DNA of 64,000 nucleotides. Origin: Clostridiaceae bacterium (GTDB taxonomy: Bacteria > Bacillota > Clostridia > SK-Y3). The position numbers and the translations under genes are program-made. Positions 53,527-62,800 of the stretch are shown in pieces (the first letter of the stretch is position 1; each line of letters starts with the position of its first letter). Where the stretch lies: positions 1 to 64,000 of the forward strand of contig JAAYHJ010000063.1 of NCBI GenBank assembly GCA_012735465.1. The letters are read 5' to 3'. The notes under the pieces were generated by a model. The model made no database searches. It was given only the letters and a program-made list of their open reading frames with translations, and was not told the DNA's origin.

Positions 53527-54960
53527 ATGAAAAGAAACAGGGAAGTTTATTTATCTGAGGAGCAGATACAAAAACAAAAAGAAATTATGGCAAGGATAAG
53601 AGAAAGGATGGATATAGAGAAACAAAGAAGCGGAAAGGATAAGCTTGCTTTTATACAGTCCTACGGCTGCCAGCAAAATGAAAATGACGCAGAACGCCTG
53701 AGAGGAATGCTTAGGGAAATGGGTTATTCTTTTACAAATAATAAGGAGGAGGCAGACCTTATACTTTACAATACTTGCTGTGTGAGAGAAAATGCAGAAC
53801 TGAGGGTATTTGGCAATGTTGGTGCGTTAAAGCATTTAAAAGCACGTAAGCCCCATTTGCTGATAGGGGTATGTGGATGCATGATGCAGCAGGAACATAT
53901 AGTAAAAGAGATTAAAACCAGGTACAAGCATGTGGATATGGTTTTTGGCACGCACACCCTGTACAAATTCCCTGAGATATTGGAAAAGGCAATGAATGAG
54001 TCCTATACCGTGATTGATATAATGAACAGTGACGGATACATTATAGAAGATATGCCCATTTACAGGGTAGGCCGGGTTAAAGCCTGGGTATCCATCATGT
54101 ATGGGTGCAATAATTTTTGTTCCTATTGTATTGTTCCCTATGTCAGGGGCAGGGAACGCAGCAGAAATCCGGAGGATATATTGCAGGAAGTCAGACAACT
54201 GGCTTCAGAAGGGTATAAGGAAGTTACACTGTTGGGGCAAAATGTAAATTCCTATGGAAATGACCTGGAGGATAATATTGATTTTGCCGATCTTTTAAAA
54301 ATGGTTAATGATATAGATGGAATTCATCGTATACGCTTTACAACTTCCCATCCAAAGGATATAAGCGATAAATTAATACGGACTATGAGTGAATGCAAAA
54401 AAGTATGCGAACAGCTTCATTTACCCTTCCAGGCAGGAAGTAACCGCGTGCTGGAAAAAATGAACCGAAAATATACCAGGGAAAGATATTTGGAAATCAT
54501 TCGCAAGGTAAAAGAAGCAATACCAAATATTGCTTTGTCCAGTGATGTTATCGTAGGATTCCCGGGAGAAACCAATGAAGATTTTGAAGATACACTGGAT
54601 TTGGTCAGAAAAGTGGAATTTGATTCCTTGTTTACGTTTATTTATTCTCCCAGAAAGGGAACTCCTGCAGAAAAAATGGAGGATGTGTTAACTCCCCAGG
54701 AAAAGCAAAGAAACTTCCAAAGATTATTGGATGTACAAAATGAAATAACATTGAGAAAAAACCAGCAATACCTTGGACAAGAAGTAGAGGTGTTAGTGGA
54801 AGGAGTCAGCAAAAATGAGCCCGATAAGTTCACAGGGAGGACCAGAACAGGCAAAATAGTCAATTTTAAAGGCAATGAGGAAATGGTGGGGAAACTTGTA
54901 TACGTTAAGATTAATGAAGCACTGATGTGGTCCTTGTCGGGAGAAGTAGTTGAGAAGTAA
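53527..54960 (+). CDS. miaB: tRNA-2-methylthio-N6-dimethylallyladenosine synthase MiaB
   Basis: Radical-SAM methylthiotransferase acting on A37 of tRNA. The 477 residues have the UPF0004 N-terminal domain with Fe-S cysteines (QSYGCQQNENDAERL, NTCCVRENAE, GVCGCMMQQ). The radical SAM motif YGCNNFCSYCIVPYVRGRERSR (Cys-x3-Cys-x2-Cys) is at about 195-216, and a C-terminal TRAM domain (LGQEVEVLVEGVSKNEPDKFTGRT) follows. I chose ATG 53527, 10 bp after CGGAGG. ATG 53497 lies upstream of that site. mutS, mutL and miaA, often found next, are absent here. Confidence 0.95.
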   Translation: MKRNREVYLSEEQIQKQKEIMARIRERMDIEKQRSGKDKLAFIQSYGCQQNENDAERLRGMLREMGYSFTNNKEEADLILYNTCCVRENAELRVFGNVGALKHLKARKPHLLIGVCGCMMQQEHIVKEIKTRYKHVDMVFGTHTLYKFPEILEKAMNESYTVIDIMNSDGYIIEDMPIYRVGRVKAWVSIMYGCNNFCSYCIVPYVRGRERSRNPEDILQEVRQLASEGYKEVTLLGQNVNSYGNDLEDNIDFADLLKMVNDIDGIHRIRFTTSHPKDISDKLIRTMSECKKVCEQLHLPFQAGSNRVLEKMNRKYTRERYLEIIRKVKEAIPNIALSSDVIVGFPGETNEDFEDTLDLVRKVEFDSLFTFIYSPRKGTPAEKMEDVLTPQEKQRNFQRLLDVQNEITLRKNQQYLGQEVEVLVEGVSKNEPDKFTGRTRTGKIVNFKGNEEMVGKLVYVKINEALMWSLSGEVVEK

Positions 54961-54997
54961 TATTACAAGAACGAATAAAACACACAACCAAACCCTC

Positions 54998-55026
54998 TTC
55001 ACAACCACCAAAAGTTATAATATAAT
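54998..55026 (+). promoter_or_regulatory. Candidate promoter of the degenerate recombinase gene
   Basis: TTCACA (54998-55003) is spaced 17 bp from a perfect TATAAT (55021-55026), about 80 bp before the start. Confidence 0.55.
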
Positions 55027-55106
55027 ATCCATAACAAGGTGCCACAGGTACCCCCCTCATCCACAAAAGACGAATAAATAAGATTGTACAGAAAGGGGTA
55101 AGTACA

Positions 55107-56003
55107 ATGACTGAACAAGAATTATGCAATTTGTTTTATGCTGGTAAAACAAAAAATACCATAATTTCATATAAAAGGGAAATTGAAAACTTTTTAGCTG
55201 CAGTCTGTAAAAAATCCTATGCATCCGTTACAAAAGATGATGTAAAGAAATACTATGATAATTTAATAACTCAAATGAATAATGGAACTAAAAAAAGAGC
55301 AACGGTGATACGCATTCTTCGCACTTTACATAAGTTTTATAATTTGGGAATTGAAAATAATGTATTTTCAGAAAACTGGTTTAATCATTTTAAGGTTCCT
55401 AAGCAGGATGTGGGTTATGTAAAAGAGGATCGCATATTTACTCTCGATGAGCTGGAAAGGTTTTTAACCTGTGCCAAAAATAGCGGTACAAGGGATTACT
55501 TAATTGTACTTTTATTTATCACTTCCCGTTTTTCGGTATTGGAAGTAAAAAACATATGCTGGGGTAACCTTATTATAGACGCCCTTGGACATTACGGGGC
55601 TGAAGTTAAGTCAAAGGCCGGAAAGAGGCGTATAATTCCAATCCGGAAAGATGTGTTTGAGCTGTTCATTCAATACAGGTCAGAACTGGGGCTACCGCCA
55701 CAAATAGACAGGGAAAAAGAAGCCAACAACCCCATATTTCTAAATCGATACGGCCAGCCTCTTTCGGAAACCGGAGTTCGCAAGATTGTGTATAAGCTGT
55801 GCGAAGAAGCCGAAGTAAAACATATTTCTCCCAAGGACCTGTTTCATATGTGCATGATACTTGGGCGTATTCACGGGGCTACCGACAGCCAATTGGTGGA
55901 CCAGGCAGGTTTTTCCGATGTCAAGTTTTTAGAAAAATATAAATATGCTCTCAGGATACTGCAAGAACCTGCTTGCAATTTTATTCAGCTTCCAAAGCAT
56001 TAA
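55107..56003 (+). CDS. Degenerate tyrosine-recombinase-fold protein
   Basis: A 298-residue protein with the two-domain layout of Xer integrases: an N-terminal SAM-like domain (NTIISYKREIENFLAAV... to about 95) and a C-terminal catalytic-like domain. Aligned by eye with the intact neighbour, the first catalytic Arg is Ser143 (TSRFSVLEV). The HxLRH box reads KDLFH (243-247), so His and Arg are lost. The LGH His is Phe269, while Tyr278 and a basic AGKRR hairpin remain. It is therefore unlikely to cut DNA, but the frame is intact and a GGGG ribosome-binding site is present. A DNA-binding or partner role for the adjacent recombinase is possible. Confidence 0.8.
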   Translation: MTEQELCNLFYAGKTKNTIISYKREIENFLAAVCKKSYASVTKDDVKKYYDNLITQMNNGTKKRATVIRILRTLHKFYNLGIENNVFSENWFNHFKVPKQDVGYVKEDRIFTLDELERFLTCAKNSGTRDYLIVLLFITSRFSVLEVKNICWGNLIIDALGHYGAEVKSKAGKRRIIPIRKDVFELFIQYRSELGLPPQIDREKEANNPIFLNRYGQPLSETGVRKIVYKLCEEAEVKHISPKDLFHMCMILGRIHGATDSQLVDQAGFSDVKFLEKYKYALRILQEPACNFIQLPKH

Positions 56004-56015
56004 AAGTTTTATAAT

Positions 56016-56044
56016 GGGCGTACAGGTAGGTGCGCCTATTTTTA
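56016..56044 (+). terminator. Terminator after the degenerate recombinase gene
   Basis: GGCGTAC (56017-56023) pairs with GTGCGCC (56030-56036, one G-U) around a 6-nt loop. TATTTTTAT follows. Confidence 0.6.
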
Positions 56045-56095
56045 TGCTTAAAAATAAATATATATGTATGGACAGAAAGTTAAAAAATGTGATAA

Positions 56096-56125
56096 GATTA
56101 TACAAAATAAAAATTTTGTATAATC
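56096..56125. repeat. Perfect 13-bp inverted repeat before the intact recombinase gene
   Basis: GATTATACAAAAT (56096-56108) and ATTTTGTATAATC (56113-56125) flank AAAA. Read another way, 11-bp arms flank an 8-bp centre, the layout of tyrosine-recombinase crossover sites. It ends 1 bp before the GGGGG ribosome-binding site and overlaps the start site predicted from a weak promoter (TGGACA 56069, TAAGAT 56093). Operator, recombination site and translation-blocking hairpin are all possible. Confidence 0.8.
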
Positions 56126-56137
56126 GGGGGAATAAGC

Positions 56138-57103
56138 ATGAACAATTTTAATGAAGCGCCACAAATACTTCGGGATTACCTGAACTATATTGGCACTATC
56201 AGAGGAAAATCAAACAGCACCATAAAAGAATATTTTTTTGACCTGAGAACCTTTTTTAGATTTATGAAAATGCATAAAGGCCTTGCAGACAGCAGCACGG
56301 AATTTGAAAAAATCCCTATTGATGATATAGATGTAAACTTTATAAAATATATTACGTTAAGCGATTTATATGAATACATGGCCTATGTAAGCCTTGACAG
56401 GGGTAATAATGCCAGTTCAAGGGCCAGAAAAGTTGCCAGCATCAAATCTTTTTTTAATTATCTACATTCAAAGGCACGATTAATTGACTATAATCCTGCT
56501 AAAGAGCTGGAATCCCCAAAAATACAAAAACGCATGCCCAGGTATCTCAGCCTTGAGGAAAGCAAACAACTGCTTAATTCCGTAAGCGGGAAGCATCGCC
56601 AAAGGGATTACGCTATTCTTATGCTTTTTTTAAACTGTGGTTTAAGGCTTTCGGAGCTTGTAAGCATTAATATAAATAGGATTAAAAATGATACCTTAAC
56701 CGTAGTCGGTAAAGGCAATAAAGAGCGAACCATATACCTAAACAAAGCCTGCGTAAATGCTATCCAACAGTATCTACGCGTGCGACCCGTAGACGGTGTA
56801 AAAGATAAAAATGCCCTGTTTCTTAGCGAAAGAAAGCAACGTATCAGCAAAAAAACAGTCCAGTACATAGTAAAAAAGTATCTTCAGCAAGCCGGTTTGG
56901 ATCCTCATAGATATTCAGTTCACAAACTAAGGCATACTGCAGCAACCCTAATGTACAAATACGGAAATGTTGACATAAGATTATTACAGGAAATCTTGGG
57001 TCATGAAAATCTTTCTACCACCGAAATTTATACCCATGTGGACAATGAACAGCTGCGCAATGCCGTAGACAGCAATCCCCTTGCAACAATGGGTGAAGAA
57101 TAA
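56138..57103 (+). CDS. Tyrosine recombinase, intact (XerC/XerD-like)
   Basis: A 321-residue site-specific recombinase with all six catalytic positions: Arg170 (NCGLRLSEL), Lys192 (VVGKGNKERT), His262 and Arg265 (HKLRHTAA), His289 (LGHENLSTT) and Tyr298 (EIYTHVDNEQL). The N-terminal SAM-like domain carries a 15-20-residue insertion (around GLADSSTEFEKIPIDDIDVNF). This XerC/XerD-like form is common next to lexA in clostridia. A true XerD is encoded at 22.3 kb, so this may be the XerC partner or a dedicated integrase. The frame is preceded by the 13-bp inverted repeat. Confidence 0.92.
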   Translation: MNNFNEAPQILRDYLNYIGTIRGKSNSTIKEYFFDLRTFFRFMKMHKGLADSSTEFEKIPIDDIDVNFIKYITLSDLYEYMAYVSLDRGNNASSRARKVASIKSFFNYLHSKARLIDYNPAKELESPKIQKRMPRYLSLEESKQLLNSVSGKHRQRDYAILMLFLNCGLRLSELVSININRIKNDTLTVVGKGNKERTIYLNKACVNAIQQYLRVRPVDGVKDKNALFLSERKQRISKKTVQYIVKKYLQQAGLDPHRYSVHKLRHTAATLMYKYGNVDIRLLQEILGHENLSTTEIYTHVDNEQLRNAVDSNPLATMGEE

Positions 57104-57115
57104 TACTTCACCCAT
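57089..57115 (+). terminator. Hairpin overlapping the end of the recombinase gene
   Basis: ATGGGTGAAG (57089-57098) pairs with CTTCACCCAT (57106-57115) in a perfect 10-bp stem. The stop codon is in the 7-nt loop. A loose T-rich stretch (CTCTTTTATT) follows. It lies between convergent genes. Confidence 0.6.
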
Positions 57116-57126
57116 TTACTGCTCTT

Positions 57127-57456
57127 TTATTCAATAGGTATCTTCAAAGTCTGCCCCTGCACAATTAATGGTGATTTCAAGTTATTTTCAATCATAATCC
57201 TGTCAATATAGTCGCGTATATCTATATTGCCATGTTTATATCTTAATGCTATATCCCAAAGTGTATCCCCTTCTACAATATAAACAATATCATAATTACT
57301 CTTTTCTCTTCCCTGTACGGATATTTGTGTCATAAAAATACATATTGGTATGGATAGACTAATCAATAATAATGTTACAAATATTAGGAAACGTTTCCTG
57401 TTTACTATCCTAATTTTTAATGAGAATAGATTGGAAAGAGTTATGCTTTTACTCAT
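57127..57456 (-). CDS. yneA: YneA-like SOS cell-division suppressor with LysM domain
   Basis: A 109-residue protein with a basic start and one membrane helix (FLIFVTLLLISLSIPICIFMT, about 23-43). A C-terminal LysM domain (YIVEGDTLWDIALRYKHG...IMIENNLKSPLIVQGQTLKIP, about 59-107) follows. This layout and its divergent position to lexA match Bacillus YneA, which is made after DNA damage and delays septation. AAAGGAGCG precedes ATG 57456. Its promoter carries a LexA box between -35 and -10. Confidence 0.88.
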   Translation of the reverse strand: MSKSITLSNLFSLKIRIVNRKRFLIFVTLLLISLSIPICIFMTQISVQGREKSNYDIVYIVEGDTLWDIALRYKHGNIDIRDYIDRIMIENNLKSPLIVQGQTLKIPIE

Positions 57457-57508
57457 AAATGTCGCTCCTTTCTGTCAATCAATACAACTAAAACAGCACA
57501 TACAAAAA

Positions 57509-57520
57509 GAACAAACGTTC
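57509..57520. promoter_or_regulatory. LexA box 1 (yneA side)
   Basis: GAACAAACGTTC is a perfect GAAC-N4-GTTC palindrome downstream of the yneA start site. Confidence 0.88.
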
Positions 57521-57532
57521 TTGATGGATATT

Positions 57533-57561
57533 ATATTATCAGAACATTTGTTCTTAGTCAA
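57533..57561 (-). promoter_or_regulatory. Promoter of yneA
   Basis: On the minus strand TTGACT (57556-57561), 17 bp and TAATAT (57533-57538) form a promoter. Its spacer is occupied by LexA box 2. Confidence 0.75.
57542..57553. promoter_or_regulatory. LexA box 2 (inside the yneA promoter spacer)
   Basis: GAACATTTGTTC is a perfect GAAC-N4-GTTC box within the yneA -35/-10 spacer, so bound LexA would block RNA polymerase. Confidence 0.9.
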
Positions 57562-57582
57562 TATATTTTTCAAAAAAATTCC

Positions 57583-57594
57583 GAACATTAGTTT
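57583..57594. promoter_or_regulatory. LexA box 3 (on the lexA -35)
   Basis: GAACATTAGTTT matches the box with one deviation and overlaps the lexA -35 TTGATA by two bases. This is the expected site of autoregulation. Confidence 0.75.
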
Positions 57595-57621
57595 GATATA
57601 TTGTAAATACTATGATATAAT
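57593..57621 (+). promoter_or_regulatory. Promoter of lexA
   Basis: TTGATA (57593-57598) is spaced 17 bp from a perfect TATAAT (57616-57621) with extended -10 TG at 57613-57614. Confidence 0.85.
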
Positions 57622-57678
57622 AATAAATAATAAAAATTGTCATAAATATTACAAAAATATGGAAGGGTGTCCTATTAT

Positions 57679-58323
57679 ATGCATAAAGATTTAACCGAAA
57701 AACAACAAGCTATACTTGATTTTATTAATAAGCAAATTAAAGAAAAAGGATATCCCCCCTCTGTGAGAGAGATATGCAGTGCAGTTGGACTCAAGTCTAC
57801 TTCCACGGTCCATGGACATTTGGCAAGGCTTGAGAAAAAAGGGCTTATACATAAAGATGCTTCTAAGCCCAGGGCATTAAAGGTTATAGAAAGCAGGTTG
57901 GCACGAAGCAGTCCTATAACATCACCCTTAGGCCGTTTTTATTCCGAAGAAATAATAGATGTTCCTATTGTGGGTAAAGTCACTGCGGGCCAGCCTATTT
58001 TGGCTGTTGAAAATATAGAAGGTACTTTTCCCCTTCCCGTTAAATTTGCAGGTAATAGCGAACTATTTGCACTGAGGATAAAAGGAGACAGCATGATTGA
58101 TGCCGGTATATTGGATGGAGACCTGGTAATTGTACAAAAACAAAGCGTGGCACAAAATGGTGAGATTGTTGTAGCTCTCATTGGTGATGAAGCAACGGTA
58201 AAAAGGTTTTATAAGGAAAAGGGATATTTCCGTTTGCAACCAGAAAATAAGTACATGGACCCAATCATCGTTAAAGAGGTTTCTATACTTGGCAAAGTTA
58301 TTGGTATATTTAGAAGACTATGA
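57679..58323 (+). CDS. lexA: LexA repressor
   Basis: SOS repressor that self-cleaves when stimulated by RecA filaments. The 214 residues have an N-terminal winged helix ([44 protein letters not shown]). The cleavage site is Ala103-Gly104 (KVTAGQPI), and the catalytic pair is Ser138 (GDSMIDAG) and Lys174 (EATVKRF). ATG 57679 is used. The in-frame GTG 57667 overlaps the Shine-Dalgarno GGAAGGG. It is divergent from yneA with three LexA boxes between them. Confidence 0.97.
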   Translation: MHKDLTEKQQAILDFINKQIKEKGYPPSVREICSAVGLKSTSTVHGHLARLEKKGLIHKDASKPRALKVIESRLARSSPITSPLGRFYSEEIIDVPIVGKVTAGQPILAVENIEGTFPLPVKFAGNSELFALRIKGDSMIDAGILDGDLVIVQKQSVAQNGEIVVALIGDEATVKRFYKEKGYFRLQPENKYMDPIIVKEVSILGKVIGIFRRL

Positions 58324-58327
58324 CAAA

Positions 58328-58345
58328 GGCGAGTATTATCTCGCC
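58328..58345. terminator. Short hairpin between convergent lexA and the lyase gene
   Basis: GGCGAG (58328-58333) pairs with CTCGCC (58340-58345) with a TATTAT loop, 5 bp after the lexA stop. The T-rich stretch starts only 22 bp later on the plus strand (TTTTATTTTTTAT), and minus-strand support is weak. Confidence 0.45.
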
Positions 58346-58371
58346 TCATCTCTGCCCTACCCTTTTATTTT

Positions 58372-59664
58372 TTATAACACAATCAATCCCTTTTCCACCA
58401 TATCTTGAAGCGCAATCATTATACCCAATTTCGCATGGTTCCATATAAGACCTCCTTGCATATAGGCAATATAGGGAGGTTTTATAGGAGCATCGGCACT
58501 AAGTTCTATGGATGAGCCTTGTATAAATGCCCCTGCTGCCATAATAACAGGAGAGTCATAACCAGGCATATCCCACGGTTCAGGTTTTACAAAGGAATCT
58601 ATGGGTGCCCCCTTTTGTATTCCTTGGCAAAAGCTTATTACTAAATCAGGACTGTTAAATTTAATAGCTTGAATTATATCTGTCCTTGCCTCATCCGGTC
58701 CGGGGCATACTTCAAAACCTAACCTGTGAAATAATGCAGAACAAAAAAGTGCTGCCTTTAGGCTTTGAGCAACAATATGTGGAGCCATAAAAAACCCTTG
58801 AAACAAATACCTGTTCATTCCAAGGGATGCTCCGCACTTCTTCCCTATTCCCGGTGAAGTCAGTCGATAGGAAGCCAGTTTCACGTATTCCTTCTTCCCT
58901 GCAATATAACCTCCTGTTGGTGCCAGCCCACCCCCCGGGTTTTTTATAAGGGAGCCTGCAATTAAATCAGCCCCTACCTCGGTAGGTTCTTTTTCTTCTA
59001 CAAATTCACCATAGCAGTTATCCACCATGCATATTGTATTAGGGTTTATTTCTTTAATAATACCAATTATTTTTTCGATTTCCTGAATTGTCAAGGACGG
59101 CCTCCAGTCATATCCTTTTGACCTTTGAATCATAGCCACTTTGGTATTGCTTGTAATAGAATGCTTTATTGCTTCATAATCCACTTTTCCTTGAGGAGTA
59201 AGGTCCACTTGTTTGTAATTCACTCCCATTTCCTTTAACGATCCATTATTTCTGCCCCTTATTCCTATTACTTCTTCCAATGTATCATAAGGCTTTCCCG
59301 TTACCGATAACAGTGTATCTCCCGGTCGCAGTACCCCAAAAAGGCATAAGGAAATGGCATGGGTACCGGAGACAATATTATGTCTAACCAGTGCATCCTC
59401 GCATCTAAAAGTATCGGCATAAACCGCATCCAATGAATCCCTTCCCAGGTCACCATAACCATATCCCGTTGTCTCAACAAAATGGCTATCGCTTATATTT
59501 TGGTTTTGAAATGCCTTTAAAACTTTATATTGATTATATTGGCTTATTTCATCAATGGTTTTAAATTTATGTAGTATTTGTTCTTCAACTTCTATAGATA
59601 GTTTATAAACTTCTTTACTAATGTTAAATTCATTGAGCAATAATTCAGCTATATTTTTTTGCAT
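58372..59664 (-). CDS. Methionine gamma-lyase family / aluminium-resistance protein (YnbB-like)
   Basis: A 430-residue PLP-dependent protein of the Cys/Met-metabolism fold. It contains ATGYGYGDLGRDSLDAVYADTF-like VETTGYGYGDLGRDSLD (about 64-80) and HNIVSGTHAISLCLFGVLRPGD. IQRSKGYDWRPSLT (about 177-190) and CMVDNCYGEFVEEKEP carry the PLP-contacting Asp. The PLP Lys is in LIKNPGGGLAPTGGYI (about 236-251). It is historically called an aluminium-resistance protein, and the true substrate is unproven. It is frequently near lexA/glnR in Firmicutes. AAAGGAAGAG precedes ATG 59664. Confidence 0.88.
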   Translation of the reverse strand: MQKNIAELLLNEFNISKEVYKLSIEVEEQILHKFKTIDEISQYNQYKVLKAFQNQNISDSHFVETTGYGYGDLGRDSLDAVYADTFRCEDALVRHNIVSGTHAISLCLFGVLRPGDTLLSVTGKPYDTLEEVIGIRGRNNGSLKEMGVNYKQVDLTPQGKVDYEAIKHSITSNTKVAMIQRSKGYDWRPSLTIQEIEKIIGIIKEINPNTICMVDNCYGEFVEEKEPTEVGADLIAGSLIKNPGGGLAPTGGYIAGKKEYVKLASYRLTSPGIGKKCGASLGMNRYLFQGFFMAPHIVAQSLKAALFCSALFHRLGFEVCPGPDEARTDIIQAIKFNSPDLVISFCQGIQKGAPIDSFVKPEPWDMPGYDSPVIMAAGAFIQGSSIELSADAPIKPPYIAYMQGGLIWNHAKLGIMIALQDMVEKGLIVL

Positions 59665-59753
59665 AATAATCTCTTCCTTTCTTTCAATGCGTATATTTTA
59701 ACACATCACTGTATTCTCAACAATAATACTTCATCGTAAATTATAATTGAAAA

Positions 59754-59789
59754 TTAAAAAATGGACTACCCCATTACAGGGTAATCCAT
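59754..59789 (-). terminator. Intrinsic terminator after the GH43 gene
   Basis: Minus strand: ATGGATTACCC pairs with GGGTAGTCCAT (one G-U) and is followed by TTTTTTAATTTT. It terminates the GH43 transcript coming from the right. Confidence 0.9.
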
Positions 59790-59806
59790 TTACTATATGC
59801 AGTCCT

Positions 59807-62800
59807 TTAATCCAGTATCACAACATCTGACAATGGAATCATATTTGTCTTAGAAAGATCGGTTCCGTCCCATACAAACACTTTTACTTTATAACCATCG
59901 GTATTTGGAGGTAGTCTAAACCCAGCCCTTAAGTTTTCTGTTTTCCCAACAGAAATTGACCTGGAGTTATATGACATATTTATCATTCTATCATTTTCAT
60001 CGTATAAAGCAACTATTGCCATAACTGATTTTATACTGCTTTTAATGTTTGTTACAGATACATTTGCATCAATTGTATTACCCGGCTTCAATTCATCAAG
60101 GTTAAAAGTAGTATTAATATCAAATACCGGTTTAATAGAATTATTGGCCTCGTTCATCACTTCTCTTACTTGAGCAGAAGAAAGAGGAGTATCGTATATG
60201 CGGAAATCATATAGTTTACCGTTTAATTCAGGATCTGAGCCATACTGCGACTTTCCAATATAGAAAAAGTTCTTGCTTGGATCCTGATCGATAATTTGAG
60301 AAATGCCAAGGGTTACATTGGTGTTATACCCTACCAGGACACCATCAAGATATACCCGCATCGTTGTATTGGCAGAATCCAAAACCACTGCAAGATGATG
60401 CCATTCATTAAGTGGTATAGGATCAACAGTTACTCCTTGTTCAGCACCATTAATATAACTGTTGATGGAGATTTTTGTATTGTAGGTCTCTGTAGGCATA
60501 CAAAATAGATACTTCTTATCATTTATTCCAAAATCAAAAAATCTCTGATAATTTGCACTGCTATTTACGTATATCCATCCGGTAACAGTTATACTATCCG
60601 TGCCGTATAGCACATCACCGGGTATCTGTACATAGTTACCGTTCTTACCTCCGGGAAGACTTAATACTGTACCAAACTTAGAATCAAATACAAAAGAAGC
60701 CGTTGGAAGCCCCACACCCTTATGTAAGATTCCGTGGTTTTTATTTTCTGTTGAATCGTTAACATCTCCGTCAAACAAATATTGCAAAATAGGATTTGGT
60801 TTGATACTACTTGTGGATTCACTAAATTCAAACCAGTTTACATTGAAATTACCATCGGTTTTATATACCAAGTATAAGTCATGAATACCCGTGACTCTCT
60901 CAATATTGGCCGTAACCGTTTGCCACACTTGTTCACCGTCTGTGCTTGGCACCGATATACTGCCCAATAATTTACCACTGGGCCCATCTACCCTTACTTC
61001 TATACTTCCTGGACTTGTACCGGCAACTCTTACAGAAATCATAGCTGCCCCACTTGCAAAATCAATATTACTATAGGAAGTATAGCCATCATTACCTGTA
61101 ACCACTATATTTTGTCCCTTTTCAACATCAGAACAGGATTCAACCTCTATATTGCCGCTTTGAGCGGTAAAACTTTCAGCTTCAATTTTAGAAAATGCGT
61201 CAATAGGTTTTTCATTGTACCTATAATCAAACCAATCTACATCCACATATCCACTTTCTGCCTCATTGTTGTAACAGTAAATGCCAATTCGATTTCCGCG
61301 GTAATTAGCACCTGATAAATTATAGGTTCCTCCAAGTTGGGTAAAATTCTTTCCATCTAAACTATACATAAACGCAATGTTCTGTGAGTTATTCATAATT
61401 GATTTAAACCATACGGTCGTAGCTGAAGATGATATCTCAGGTCCTAGTATATCAGGGCCATTTGGATATTCTCTGTACCTGAAATACTTTACTCCGTTTT
61501 TTTGTACCACACCTATAGTACAATATCTCGATCCACCATCGAAATGAGTTAATCCTGCTTCTTGTCCATTGGCCATATTTCCAATATCTATTTTAGTAGT
61601 GGCTACTCCAAAATCAGTTCTCATAAAGCGCTGAGAAATAGTGTTCCCTGCTTTAAATAAATTATCTGTTGACAAAGGTTTAAAAGCATGAAGACGTAAA
61701 TACCCCGGCCTTTCGCTAAGAGACCATTTATCTGCTCTTGGTTGATAATTCCACTCCCACTGGGGTGAGAGAGTAAGACTTTCAAAATCATCCGACGACT
61801 GGGGAAACTTTATTGGATACCCGTTTATAGGTTTAGTTCCGCTCCAAACCATTTCCCCTATACCGTCATTATTACTATCTACTCCTAAAATAGGCCAATC
61901 ATCTACCCAAGAAATAGGCAAGAGGCTTACAGGCCGTCCCTCTAAACTCATTGAACCGTGATGAGTAACAAAATACCACGAACCATCCTCAGTTTGTACT
62001 AAACCCCCCTGATTAGGTTCTCGGTCATTTCCAATTGACTGTATTACACATTTGTGTTCATAGGTTCCTGCTTTACCCGGTGATCCTCCGTCACCAAAAA
62101 TATTTTTTGAACGCAACATATAGACATTTCTTCGTCCGGTAGTAGTTTCGCTGTGGAAAAAATAATAGTATCCGTTAATCTTATAAATCTTATTTGCTTC
62201 GCTTCCACTTTCCTGATGAATAACCGTATCACTGGATGAAATAAGTTTTTTACCATCTTCACTCATTTTAAAAAGATGAATCTTATACCCGTCATAAAAG
62301 TTAGTTCCAACAAAATATCCTTGTCCATCATCATCCCAGAAGGGACAGCAATCATTCCAACCTGCTCCAGGGAAATTCGGGTCATTATCCATTGTTACTC
62401 TTGTTAACGGTTCCCATGGACCGGCAGGATTGGTGGCAGTACTCATGAAATAACCTACTTCAGGTACTCCAAAATATACCCAAAACTTGTTATCATGATA
62501 CCTTATAGCACCTGCCCAAATACCCCTACCGTAACCATCCATTCTAGTATAGTTATAGGATTCACTGATTTGAGTCATATCATTGACCACATGACCTATG
62601 ATTTCCCAATTTACAAGATCTTTAGAATGTAAAACAACCATTCCAGGAGATAATTGCATAGTAGAACTAATCATATAGTAATCGCTTCCTACTCTAATTA
62701 CGTCCAGATCACTATAGTCTCCCGGTATGATAGGGTTTATATATGTACCGTCTCCTTGATCTCCCCATGCCCCTTTGAAGCCCACATCTGCTTTTACATT

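Noticed and set aside
55945-56151. 68-aa plus-strand frame bridging the two recombinase genes
   Set aside because: It starts inside the first gene, runs through the terminator and inverted repeat, and lacks a Shine-Dalgarno.
57350-57694. 114-aa plus-strand frame through the yneA/lexA intergenic region
   Set aside because: It covers the LexA boxes and promoters and is antisense to yneA. It is a product of AT-rich DNA.
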